Shown here: in pieces, positions 1-8,112 of the stretch
Numbering within the stretch: the first letter of the stretch is position 1
Layout: every line of letters starts with the position of its first letter
NCBI GenBank assembly: GCA_000014925.1
Contig: CP000474.1
Location: forward strand, 3,348,001-3,412,000
DNA from: Paenarthrobacter aurescens TC1
GTDB lineage: Bacteria; Actinomycetota; Actinomycetes; Actinomycetales; Micrococcaceae
DNA: 64,000 bases
Direction of reading: 5' to 3'
Translations under genes and position numbers: made by a program
Notes under the pieces: model-generated
Seen by the model: only the letters and a program-made list of their open reading frames with translations
What the model was told of the DNA's origin: nothing
Database searches by the model: none

Positions 1-1
1 T

Positions 2-697
2 GCGGTCCTGATCGCCATCAACTGGCTCACGTACACTTTCGGCGTCACCACGGGCCATGCGGTTGAGACGTCCCTGGGTTACTTCATCAACCCGTTGGTT
101 TCGGTGTTGCTCGGCGTTTTCGTCCTGAAGGAGAAGCTGCGTCCCCTGCAGTGGGCAGCTGTGGGCATTGGCTTCGTTGCTGTAGGTGTGCTGACGTTCT
201 CCTACGGTCAACTCCCGTGGATCGCCCTGATCCTTGCGTTCAGCTTCGGACTGTACGGCTTCGTGAAAAAGCGTGTGGGTCCCAAGGTTGACGCCCTCAC
301 CAGCCTCAGCGTCGAGACCGTGGTCTTGGCTCCCTTCGCCGGCATCACCATGGTGGTCCTCGGAGTGACAGGCGTCCAGACTCTCACCACCCTGGGCGCA
401 GGACACTTCTGGCTGCTGGTGGCCTCCGGTGTCATTACTGCTGTACCACTGCTGTTCTTTGGCGCTTCAGCCCGCCGCCTTCCCATGACCACCATCGGCT
501 TGCTGCAGTACTTCGCGCCGGTCCTTCAGTTCATCGTGGCCTTGACGGTGTTCAACGAGACCATGACCACTGCCCGTTGGATCGGCTTCTGCGTGGTGTG
601 GTTGGCACTGGTGTTGCTGACCATCGACATGCTTCGCACCACCCGGAAGAACTCCGTGATGAAGAAGAAGGCGCGCCTGGCAGCTGCCGGCGCCTAG
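2..697 (+). CDS. rarD: RarD-type EamA permease, 3' part
   Basis: The frame is open from the left edge, so only the last 231 codons are present. It begins within a transmembrane segment and carries GYFINPLVSVLLG, a signature of the RarD branch of EamA/DMT transporters (family knowledge). About seven hydrophobic segments follow, ending in a basic tail (RTTRKNSVMKKKARL). It is an inner-membrane protein. RarD was first linked to chloramphenicol sensitivity, and its substrate is not established. An internal ATG at 95 is inside the conserved body and is not the real start. Confidence 0.88.
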   Translation, partial: AVLIAINWLTYTFGVTTGHAVETSLGYFINPLVSVLLGVFVLKEKLRPLQWAAVGIGFVAVGVLTFSYGQLPWIALILAFSFGLYGFVKKRVGPKVDALTSLSVETVVLAPFAGITMVVLGVTGVQTLTTLGAGHFWLLVASGVITAVPLLFFGASARRLPMTTIGLLQYFAPVLQFIVALTVFNETMTTARWIGFCVVWLALVLLTIDMLRTTRKNSVMKKKARLAAAGA

Positions 698-708
698 GCC
701 TGGCCCTT

Positions 709-802
709 CGAAATCGCGGGAGAGGTGCGGGGGCGCGGGAAAGCTGCGAGGACGCCGAAACTATCCCTGCGGTTTGGCAGCCTTCCCGCGAATTCAGCGT
801 GA
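709..802. repeat. Flanking repeat, copy 1
   Basis: It contains the blocks ATCGCGGGAGA, GCGGGAAA and TTCCCGCGAATTCAGCG, the first and last partly complementary, so it can fold. The same blocks in the same order recur at 3455-3531 on the other side of the polysaccharide lyase gene. Confidence 0.55.
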
Positions 803-925
803 AGAGCTGCTCAAACTACGCCTGAGCAGTTTTGTTCATTTCTGTTGAGGGGTCCGGGAAGCGGACATAAGGTTGCGGAAACTTTCACCGCAATCTCGTC
901 CCCCCACCCCCTGCTACCCAAGTAA

Positions 926-973
926 CTGGCAGTAGTGGTTGTTCCCAGCGCTGGGAACAACCACTACTGCCAG
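926..973. repeat. 48-bp perfect palindrome upstream of lyase
   Basis: The sequence is a perfect inverted repeat with no loop, centred between 949 and 950 (centre GTTCCCAGC/GCTGGGAAC). After four unpaired bases on each side a further CCCAA/TTGGG pair at 917-921 and 978-982 lengthens it to 66 bases. It ends 49 bases before the lyase start at 1023. No T-run follows, so a simple Rho-independent terminator is unlikely. It could be a double operator or a transcript hairpin. Confidence 0.8.
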
Positions 974-1022
974 CCAGTTGGGATGCACGAACGGAGCAGT
1001 TTTGAACTTCACTGGACCCACC

Positions 1023-3440
1023 ATGAGCCGCAGGACCCTTTTCCGCACGACAGGGGCTGCCGCCCTTGCCGGAGTCCTGCTTTCCCAAGCAGGACCATCC
1101 TTTGCCTCGACCGACGCCAGCTTGCAGGAGCTGATAGATCGACGGCGGTTGGTTCTCACCGGGGGCCGGAGCGCCGCGGACATACCGGAACTGGCGGCCC
1201 AGCTTGAGGGAATGGGCAAGACCGCCGAGAAATGGTGGACGTCCATGGATAAGACCACGGCCAGGACGTCATTGTGGAGCGATATTCCGCTGACGGGCAT
1301 CGGACAGTCCACGGCCGCTACCGGAAACATGGGCCTCCACTTCAACCGGCTCTACGACATGGCGCTTGGATACGCAGTACCGGGCAATCCCTTTGCGGGC
1401 AATCCTGCACTGGCGGCTGACATTGTGGCGGGCCTGCAACTTCTGAGCAGCACGGCGTATAAGCCTTCCACCAAGGCGGCGGGCAACTGGTGGTTCTGGG
1501 AGATCGGCGTCCCCCGCAAGACCGTGGACATCCTGACACTCCTGCATGCTGAAGTTCCCGAAGCCCTGCGGACGTCCTTGCTGGCAGCTGTCCGCTGGTT
1601 CGCTCCCAATCCGAACTGGCGTGGCCGTGCTACATCCCTTGCAGAGACCGGGGCCAACCGGGTGGATAAGTCCCTGGCGTGCTGCATGCGGGGCATCCTG
1701 GACAACAATGTTGGTGACATTGCCTTGGGCAGGGACGCCCTGAGCGACACCGTCCGCGGCGGGACCAACAGCGTTTTCACCTACGTGAGCAGTGGTGACG
1801 GTTTCTACGCCGACGGCTCCTACGTTCAGCACTCATACCTCCCCTACGCGGGCACTTACGGCGTGGTGGCTTTAGCAGGCATCGCTGAGATCATCGCCAT
1901 GCTCGGAGGGAGCAGCTGGGCGATCAACGACCCCAAGCGCACTGTACTCCTGGACGCGGTGGAGGACACTTACGCCCCGTTCGTGTGGGACGGGCGGATC
2001 ATGGACACCATTCGTGGCCGGGCCGTCTCCCGTCAGCGGGAGCCGGACTATGTCAGCGGCTTCGGGCTGATCTCAGCTGTCCTGCTATTGGCGCCGGGCT
2101 GCGAGGAGCCGTATCGTTCCCGGTTCTTGGCGTTGGCCAAGGGCTGGCTGGAACGCTGCGCGGACCAAAAACTCGTGGGGCATCCAACCCAGAGCCTGGC
2201 CAAGTCCTTGCTGTCCCTTGGGGTTCTCTCCGATTCCGCCGTGGTTGCCGCCCCGGCGCCGGTGTACAGCCGGATGTTCGCCGACCAAGACCGCCTGGTG
2301 CACCACCGTCCTCAGTGGGGTTGCACAGTGAACCTCTCCTCAAAGCGCATCGGCCGCTACGAATGGGGCAACAGCGAGAACAACCTGGGCTGGTACCAGG
2401 GTGATGGCATGACGTTCCTCTACACCCGCCAGGACCCCTCCCAGTTCAGCGCCGACTTCTGGCCAACCGTGGATCCCTATGCTCTCCCCGGCACTACCGT
2501 CACTGACCAGGTCAGGCCCAGCGGGGCTGGTGCCGCGGGAACCGGCATCCCCCGCGCATTCCAAGCCTTCGCCGGTGGGCTCACCGTCGATGGTCGCTGG
2601 GGCCTTGTTGGCATGGACCATCTGAACCACAACAAGACACTGTCTGGAAGAAAGTCATGGTTCTTCCTGGACGACGCCGTGGTCTGCCTGGGCGCAGGAA
2701 TCATCGGCACGGGAGGCGCCGCAGTCCTGACAACTGTCGAGAACAGATCCTTCGCGGCAGGAACCGTGCCTGCGTTGCGGACCGATTCCAGGAATCGCCG
2801 CATGGCACCCGGGGACGCGGCCGTGCAGCTCAAGCGGTCCCTGCACCTTGAAGGGCACGGGGGCTATGTTTTCCTTGACGCTCCAGGCGTGTCAGGGACA
2901 GCTGAAGTTTCAGTGGTCCGCCGCACGGGCAGCTGGTTCGACATCAATTCAGGGGCAGATACCGGCGGCACCACGGATGCGACCACAAGGGACTATGTGA
3001 CTGTCACGCACCGCCACGGCGTAGATCCGGCGGGGTCCGGCTACGCGTACATGATCCTGCCGGCAGCCGGCCATTCAACAACGTTCTCCCAGTCCGCCAA
3101 CCCAGACGTGAAGGTCTTGGCCAACTCGGCGGAGGTCCAGATGGTGGAGGTAGCCAAGGAGAAGCTGGTCATGGCCAACTTCTTCGCAGTCGGTACCGCG
3201 GGCGGATACACGAGCTCAGGGCCGTGTACCTTGGCCGCGCACCAGACCGGGGACAAACTCACCTTGTCCGTGGCTGATCCGTCCCGGACACAGCCATCTG
3301 TGCGCATTACGGTGGACGGCTCGTGGGCAACGCTTGTGGACACCGATCCTGGAGTTGCCCTCGTCAGCGCCAATCCCCTGGTCCTTGAGGTCCAGCTCGA
3401 CGGACACGGCCACCAGAAGAACCTGACGCTGGGCACCTAG
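1023..3440 (+). CDS. Polysaccharide lyase family 8 (hyaluronate/xanthan lyase type)
   Basis: The 805-residue product is an exported eliminase for acidic polysaccharides. The chosen ATG at 1023 puts a twin-arginine signal at once at the N-terminus (RR at residues 3-4, hydrophobic run, then PSFAS cleavage region). The longer frame from 939 would start inside the palindrome. PL8 landmarks are in order: NWWFWEIG near 155, ETGAN with the catalytic-type Asn at 212, DGSYVQH with His 270 and PYAGTYG with Tyr 279, RGRAVSR, then the beta-sandwich half with NSENNLGWYQGDG. Length matches the family. The exact substrate (hyaluronan, chondroitin or xanthan) cannot be told from sequence alone. No transporter gene lies beside it. 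Confidence 0.88.
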   Translation: MSRRTLFRTTGAAALAGVLLSQAGPSFASTDASLQELIDRRRLVLTGGRSAADIPELAAQLEGMGKTAEKWWTSMDKTTARTSLWSDIPLTGIGQSTAATGNMGLHFNRLYDMALGYAVPGNPFAGNPALAADIVAGLQLLSSTAYKPSTKAAGNWWFWEIGVPRKTVDILTLLHAEVPEALRTSLLAAVRWFAPNPNWRGRATSLAETGANRVDKSLACCMRGILDNNVGDIALGRDALSDTVRGGTNSVFTYVSSGDGFYADGSYVQHSYLPYAGTYGVVALAGIAEIIAMLGGSSWAINDPKRTVLLDAVEDTYAPFVWDGRIMDTIRGRAVSRQREPDYVSGFGLISAVLLLAPGCEEPYRSRFLALAKGWLERCADQKLVGHPTQSLAKSLLSLGVLSDSAVVAAPAPVYSRMFADQDRLVHHRPQWGCTVNLSSKRIGRYEWGNSENNLGWYQGDGMTFLYTRQDPSQFSADFWPTVDPYALPGTTVTDQVRPSGAGAAGTGIPRAFQAFAGGLTVDGRWGLVGMDHLNHNKTLSGRKSWFFLDDAVVCLGAGIIGTGGAAVLTTVENRSFAAGTVPALRTDSRNRRMAPGDAAVQLKRSLHLEGHGGYVFLDAPGVSGTAEVSVVRRTGSWFDINSGADTGGTTDATTRDYVTVTHRHGVDPAGSGYAYMILPAAGHSTTFSQSANPDVKVLANSAEVQMVEVAKEKLVMANFFAVGTAGGYTSSGPCTLAAHQTGDKLTLSVADPSRTQPSVRITVDGSWATLVDTDPGVALVSANPLVLEVQLDGHGHQKNLTLGT

Positions 3441-3454
3441 GCGCGTTCCGCCGT

Positions 3455-3531
3455 CGAGATCGCGGGAAAACTGCCAGATCGCAGGGAAACCTCCGGCGAA
3501 TTCGATGGGTTCCCGCGAACTCAGCGGAAAA
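3455..3531. repeat. Flanking repeat, copy 2
   Basis: It has ATCGCGGGAAAA, GCAGGGAAA and TTCCCGCGAACTCAGCG in the same order as the copy at 709-802. The two copies bracket the lyase gene directly, which suggests an intergenic repeat family or a cassette boundary. Confidence 0.55.
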
Positions 3532-3537
3532 CAAAAA

Positions 3538-3569
3538 GAGGGCCGGGTCCACAAGTGAACCCGGCCCTC
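3538..3569 (-). terminator. Terminator after gabT
   Basis: An 11-bp perfect stem (GAGGGCCGGGT / ACCCGGCCCTC) encloses a 10-base loop. Read on the minus strand it is followed by CTTTTTGTTTTCC, a good Rho-independent terminator for gabT. It also lies between convergent genes and may stop plus-strand transcription from the lyase. Confidence 0.85.
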
Positions 3570-3589
3570 CTTGTCTGCAGCGTTGAGAG

Positions 3590-4960
3590 TTACGCGTGGG
3601 CCTTGATGGCTGCGGCGAGGACCTCGAGGCCATCGATGAGCAGTTCGTCGCTGATGACCAGCGGCGGGAGCAGGCGGATCACGTTGCCGTAGGTGCCACA
3701 GGTCAGGATGATGACGCCTTCCTTGAGGCAAGCGGCGGCAACTGCCTTGGTGAGCTCGGCGTTCGGTTCCTTGGAGCCGGGCTGAACGAGTTCGATGGCC
3801 AGCATTGCGCCGCGGCCGCGGATGTCGCCAACCACGGAACCCCCGCCTGCGGAAAGCTCGGCTGCCAATTCGCGGAGCTTGCCCAGGGCGAGCTCTTCGA
3901 TGTGGCGGGCGCGGCCGTTAAGGTCGTGCTGCTCCATGGTGTCGATCGCTGCGAGTGCTGCTGCGCAAGCAACCGGGTTGCCACCGTAGGTGCCGCCAAG
4001 GCCGCCCGGGTGGACGGCGTCGAGCAGGTCGGCGCGGCCGGTGATTGCGGACAGCGGCAGGCCGCCGGCGATGCCCTTGGCCATGGTGATGATGTCCGGG
4101 ACAACACCTTCGTGGTCAACGGCAAACCATTCGCCCGTGCGGCAGAAGCCGGACTGGACCTCATCAGCGATGAAGACGATGCCCTTCTCCTTGGCCCACT
4201 CGGACAGTGCCGGGAGGAAGCCTTCGGCCGGAACGATGAAGCCGCCCTCACCCTGGATGGGTTCGATGATGATCGCGGCAACCTGGTCGCCACCGATCTG
4301 CTTCTCGATCATGGTGATGGCACGCTTGGCGGCCTCGGCACCGGTGATTTCCGGGTTCTCTTCACGGAACGGGTAGCTCATGGGCATGCGGTAAACCTCG
4401 GGCGCGAACGGGCCGAAGTTGGTCTTGTACGGCATGGCCTTGGCAGTCAGCGCCATGGTCAGGTTGGTGCGGCCGTGGTAGGCGTGGTCGAAAGCTACGA
4501 CGGCGTCGCGGCCGGTAGCCAGGCGTGCAACCTTGACAGCGTTCTCCACGGCTTCAGCGCCGGAGTTGAACAGCACGGTGCGCTTGGCGTGATCGCCCGG
4601 GGTGAGGCGGTTGAGCTGCTCGGCAACTGCAACATAGCCCTCGTACGGGGTGACCATGAAGCAGGTGTGCGTGAAGTGCGCAGCAGCTTCCTGGACAGCG
4701 GCGACGACAGCGGGGTCGGACGCGCCGACGCTGGTCACGGCGATGCCGGAGCCGAGGTCGATGAAGGAGTTGCCGTCCACGTCGCGGATGATGCCGCCGT
4801 CGGCGTCTTCAACGTAGACGGGGACGCCCGAGGCGACGCCGGCAGCAACGACGGCGGAGCGGCGCTCAGCCAGTGCCTGCGACTTGGGGCCGGGGAAGGC
4901 GCCGTTGATGTTGCGCTTCTGCTCGATGCGGTACGAGAGTTCGTTCGCGGTGGTGGTCAT
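3590..4960 (-). CDS. gabT: 4-aminobutyrate aminotransferase
   Basis: The 456-residue product is a class-III PLP aminotransferase that moves the amino group of GABA to 2-oxoglutarate, giving succinate semialdehyde and glutamate in the cytoplasm. Visible landmarks: FNSGAEAVENAVK (about 131-143), DHAYHGRTN (158-166), EPIQGEGG (233-240), IADEVQSG with the PLP-binding Asp 266, and MAKGIAGG with the Schiff-base Lys 295. Length is normal. The gene lies 59 bases after the aldehyde dehydrogenase on the same strand and ends at a strong terminator, so the two probably form one unit under the divergent PucR regulator. Confidence 0.94.
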   Translation of the reverse strand: MTTTANELSYRIEQKRNINGAFPGPKSQALAERRSAVVAAGVASGVPVYVEDADGGIIRDVDGNSFIDLGSGIAVTSVGASDPAVVAAVQEAAAHFTHTCFMVTPYEGYVAVAEQLNRLTPGDHAKRTVLFNSGAEAVENAVKVARLATGRDAVVAFDHAYHGRTNLTMALTAKAMPYKTNFGPFAPEVYRMPMSYPFREENPEITGAEAAKRAITMIEKQIGGDQVAAIIIEPIQGEGGFIVPAEGFLPALSEWAKEKGIVFIADEVQSGFCRTGEWFAVDHEGVVPDIITMAKGIAGGLPLSAITGRADLLDAVHPGGLGGTYGGNPVACAAALAAIDTMEQHDLNGRARHIEELALGKLRELAAELSAGGGSVVGDIRGRGAMLAIELVQPGSKEPNAELTKAVAAACLKEGVIILTCGTYGNVIRLLPPLVISDELLIDGLEVLAAAIKAHA

Positions 4961-5019
4961 GAGGTGGTTGCCTTTCTGGGAAATTCGTACGGGTTACGCG
5001 AACGCGTTATGCAACTGAG

Positions 5020-6450
5020 TTATGCATCCAATGCACTCATCACGTGCTTGATGCGCGTGTAGTCCTCGACGCCGTACATGGAGAGGTCCTTGCCGTAGCC
5101 GGACTGCTTGAAGCCGCCGTGCGGCATCTCTGCCGTCAGGAGGATGTGGGTGTTGATCCAGACCGCACCGAAGTCAAGGTCGCGGCTCATGCGCATGGCC
5201 GTGCCGTGGTCGGTGGTCCAGACGCTGGACGCCAAAGCGTATTCGACGTCGTTGGCCAGCTCGAGCGCTTCTTCTTCAGTGCTGAACTTCTGAACGGTGA
5301 TGACCGGACCGAAGGTTTCCTTCTGCACAATGTCGTCGCTCTGCTTGGCGCCGGAGATGATGGTGGGCTCGAAGAAGAAGCCCTTCTCGCCTGCGCGGTG
5401 CCCACCGGTTTCGATCTTGCAGTTCGCCGGGAGGTTCTCCACCACGGAGGTGACGGCGTTGAAGTGGTTCACGTTGTTGAGCGGGCCGAAGTAGTTGTCT
5501 TCGTCGTTCTGGGAACCGGTCTGCAGGGTCTTGGTGTGCTCCACCATGGCTGCCACAACGTCGTCGTGGACCGAGTCCTCGATGAGCACGCGGGTGATGG
5601 CCGTGCAGTCCTGGCCGGCGTTGAAGAAGGCGAACTCGGCGATGGCCGCTGCGCTCTTCTTGATGTCGGCGTCCTTGAAGACGATGGCCGGAGCCTTGCC
5701 GCCAAGTTCCAGGTGTGCACGCTTGAGGCCCTTGGCTGCACCGCTGGCCACGGCGATGCCTGCCCGGACGGAGCCGGTGATGGAAACCAGGCCGGGAACC
5801 TTGTGGTCAACCATCATGGCGCCGGTTTCGCCGGTACCGAGGACAACGTTGAGGACACCGGCCGGGAAGATCTCGCCGGCAAGGCGGGCCAGGACCAAGG
5901 TGGATTCGGGGGTGGTGTCAGAGGGCTTCAGGACAACGGTGTTGCCTGCTGCCAGGGCGGGGCCGATCTTCCAGATGGCCATGAGGAACGGGTAGTTCCA
6001 CGGCGCAACCTGGGCTACGACGCCGATCGGTTCGCGGCGCACGTAGGATGTGTGGCCCTCGAAGTATTCACCGGCGGACTTGCCTTCAATGATGCGCGCT
6101 GCACCGGCGAAGAAGCGGAGCTGGTCGGCGCCCGCGGCAACTTCCTCGGAGGCGATCAGGGAACGGACCTGTCCGGTGTTGCGGTGCTGGGCTTCCACGA
6201 GTTCGTCGCTGTTGGCCTCGACGGCGTCGGCGAGCTTGAGGAGCATCAGCTGGCGCTGGCCCGGGGTGGCCTTTTTCCACGACTTGAAGGCCTGGTTGGC
6301 CGCGGTCATGGCGGCGTCCACATCGGCCTGCACCGAAATGGGCGACTTGGCAACGATTTCCCCGGTGGCGGGGTTCACGATGTCCAGGAGACCCGTACCT
6401 GCCGGCGTAACGAATTCGCCGTTGATGAAGTTCTGCAAGGTTTGAACCAC
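5020..6450 (-). CDS. patD: Gamma-aminobutyraldehyde dehydrogenase family
   Basis: The product is an NAD(P)-dependent aldehyde dehydrogenase of 476 residues. The GTG start at 6450 follows the purine-rich AGAGGG of the leader; the open frame continues further upstream but without family similarity. Landmarks: APWNYPF (149-155), NTVVLKPSDTTP (170-181), ELGGKAP with general base Glu 248, and GQDCT with catalytic Cys 282. The sequence is closer to aminobutyraldehyde dehydrogenases (PatD/PuuC type) than to succinate-semialdehyde dehydrogenases, so it would turn putrescine-derived 4-aminobutanal into GABA, which GabT then uses. A GabD role is not excluded. Confidence 0.82.
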   Translation of the reverse strand: MVQTLQNFINGEFVTPAGTGLLDIVNPATGEIVAKSPISVQADVDAAMTAANQAFKSWKKATPGQRQLMLLKLADAVEANSDELVEAQHRNTGQVRSLIASEEVAAGADQLRFFAGAARIIEGKSAGEYFEGHTSYVRREPIGVVAQVAPWNYPFLMAIWKIGPALAAGNTVVLKPSDTTPESTLVLARLAGEIFPAGVLNVVLGTGETGAMMVDHKVPGLVSITGSVRAGIAVASGAAKGLKRAHLELGGKAPAIVFKDADIKKSAAAIAEFAFFNAGQDCTAITRVLIEDSVHDDVVAAMVEHTKTLQTGSQNDEDNYFGPLNNVNHFNAVTSVVENLPANCKIETGGHRAGEKGFFFEPTIISGAKQSDDIVQKETFGPVITVQKFSTEEEALELANDVEYALASSVWTTDHGTAMRMSRDLDFGAVWINTHILLTAEMPHGGFKQSGYGKDLSMYGVEDYTRIKHVMSALDA

Positions 6451-6593
6451 GGTGTGCAACCCTCTTTCGGAGTCTGGGCATGGATTTAGCTGATCAGAGC
6501 CTATGCCAGGGAGGGGGTCCAAGGAATAGCCAGCTGCACACACAACGACCCCCCACTTAGTGCGCTTGACCAATGCCGGGTTACGCTTTAAGC

Positions 6594-8036
6594 ATGGCAA
6601 TGTCCCTCGCTTCGCTCGTCGCTGTCCCCTCCCTGAAACTCCGCCAATCCGGCCTCGCCGAGACCACATGGAACCAGGACATCAGCTGGGTTGCCGTGAC
6701 TGAGCTGGAAGATCCCCAGCGCTTCCTCAGCGGCGGAGAACTGGTCCTCACCACCGGGCTGCGCCTCAAGAGCGCTGCCGACCAGCGCCGTTTCGTCCGC
6801 CAGGCCCAGCGCGCCGGAGCAGTCGGGATCGGCTTCGGCATCGGCCTCACCCACGAGTCGGTTCCGGAAGCGCTCATCGCAGAAGCCAACCGCTGGGGGT
6901 TGCCGCTTGTTGAAGTCCCCTACGAGATCCCCTTCATCGCCATCGGAAAACTCGTGGCAGAGTCGCATTCCGCCGACCATTACTCCAACTTGGAGCGGCT
7001 CCTCGCGGGACACCAGATCCTGGCTCGCTCCCTCCTCACCGGTGGCGGCCTGAACGAACTACTCAAGCAACTGGGCAGCATGCTCCGTACCGATGTGGTG
7101 CTCACCCAGTTCAGCGCGCAGCTCTACAACAGCGTGGCCGGCAAACCGGCTCCGACGGCGGAGGGCTGGGCTTCGTATCCGATTCCCACCGGCCGCAGGG
7201 ACGCCTGCACGCTCTGGCTCCGGCAGCCGTTCGTGGACTCAGGAATCGTGAGCTACGCGCAAAACCTCATCAGCGTTGAGCTCAACAACATGGTCAAGCA
7301 GCGCCAGTCCCAGCGAGCCATGGCCGGTCAGGTGCTGGACGACGTCATTCACGGCACCTTGGAAACCATTGAAGCCGCCCGGCGTTTGGCTGGCGTCGGC
7401 ATCAACAGCACCCGGAAGAACGTGGTGCTCGTTGCGGAGTCCGTGGCACACCACAAGCAGCTGGTCAGCATTTCTCTGCCCCAAGCGCTGGAAGCCGGCG
7501 TCAGCGCCGTCGTCGGAAAGGACCTAGTCACCGTCATCAGCGACGACGGCAGTTCGGCCACCGCCTTGGCGAAGAGCCTCAGCGACCACCTGCAGGAGGC
7601 CGGCATCCACGCCGTCATTGGTATCGGCGGCGCCTACACGAAGCCGAACGGCTTGCGTTGGAGCTACTTTGAAGCGCGCGACGCCGTGGCGCACGGCTTG
7701 CCGGTCAACGAGCCGGAACGCCTGAGCCTGACGTCACTGTTGCTCGCCAGCGAGGATGTTCCTTTGGCGGACATGGCCAGCGAGTCCCTCACGCCGCTGC
7801 GGAAGTTCGATGCCGCCCACGGGGCCGAACTCGTGGCCACGCTGGAAAGCTACCTGAACCACAACGGGTCAGTAGCTGCCGTGGCCGAAGCCCTCACCTT
7901 GCACCGCAACACGGTGCGTTACCGCCTGGCTCAGATCACAGAGCTGACGGGCTACGACCCCTCGCAAACGCAGGACCGCGTGCAGCTTTGGCTCGCCCTG
8001 GCTGTGCAGCGACTGGGCTCCCGCAACCCGCGGTAA
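6594..8036 (+). CDS. PucR-family transcriptional regulator
   Basis: The 480-residue product has an N-terminal PucR sensor domain (roughly 10-130, with GELVLTTGLRL near residue 41), a central GGDEF-like segment typical of CdaR/PucR proteins, and a C-terminal helix-turn-helix of the HTH_30 type (NHNGSVAAVAEALTLHRNTV, then RYRLAQITELTG). ATG codons at 6573, 6594 and 6600 are all possible; 6594 or 6600 fits the domain edge. It is divergent from the aldehyde dehydrogenase/gabT pair over a gap of about 140 bases, so control of GABA or polyamine catabolism is the likely job (inference from position; PucR relatives such as GabR2-type proteins behave so). Confidence 0.85.
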   Translation: MAMSLASLVAVPSLKLRQSGLAETTWNQDISWVAVTELEDPQRFLSGGELVLTTGLRLKSAADQRRFVRQAQRAGAVGIGFGIGLTHESVPEALIAEANRWGLPLVEVPYEIPFIAIGKLVAESHSADHYSNLERLLAGHQILARSLLTGGGLNELLKQLGSMLRTDVVLTQFSAQLYNSVAGKPAPTAEGWASYPIPTGRRDACTLWLRQPFVDSGIVSYAQNLISVELNNMVKQRQSQRAMAGQVLDDVIHGTLETIEAARRLAGVGINSTRKNVVLVAESVAHHKQLVSISLPQALEAGVSAVVGKDLVTVISDDGSSATALAKSLSDHLQEAGIHAVIGIGGAYTKPNGLRWSYFEARDAVAHGLPVNEPERLSLTSLLLASEDVPLADMASESLTPLRKFDAAHGAELVATLESYLNHNGSVAAVAEALTLHRNTVRYRLAQITELTGYDPSQTQDRVQLWLALAVQRLGSRNPR

Positions 8037-8076
8037 ACCCCTCTCGAAGTGAGCGCGGAGAGCTTCGCCACAAAAC

Positions 8077-8111
8077 TCTAGACATTAGACGTCAAACGTC
8101 TAATGTCTAGA
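8077..8111. promoter_or_regulatory. Perfect 16-bp-arm operator abutting the MFS start
   Basis: The arms TCTAGACATTAGACGT (8077-8092) and ACGTCTAATGTCTAGA (8096-8111) are exact reverse complements around a CAA loop. The start codon at 8113 begins one base after the palindrome, leaving no room for a Shine-Dalgarno site outside it. It is the natural binding site for the GntR regulator encoded downstream. Confidence 0.8.
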
Positions 8112-8112
8112 T

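Larger units (their letters stand above)
698..1022. other. Intergenic region rarD to lyase
   Basis: This 325-base gap has no credible gene; small frames at 577-825 and 885-1088 lack family features. It holds a GC-rich imperfect repeat at about 709-802, related to one behind the lyase gene, and the long palindrome at 926-973. Any promoter for the lyase must lie here, but no clear -35/-10 pair was identified. Confidence 0.6.

Noticed and set aside
3596..5062. Long plus-strand open frame across gabT
   Set aside because: It is antisense to a fully conserved gabT, rich in runs typical of shadow frames (GDDGV, AAVGV), and has no family features. The same holds for 5044-6489 and 28563-30467.
6451..6669. 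N-terminal extension of the aldehyde dehydrogenase
   Set aside because: The 73 extra codons overlap the divergent promoter region and the PucR start and do not resemble the family; the GTG at 6450 has a ribosome site.
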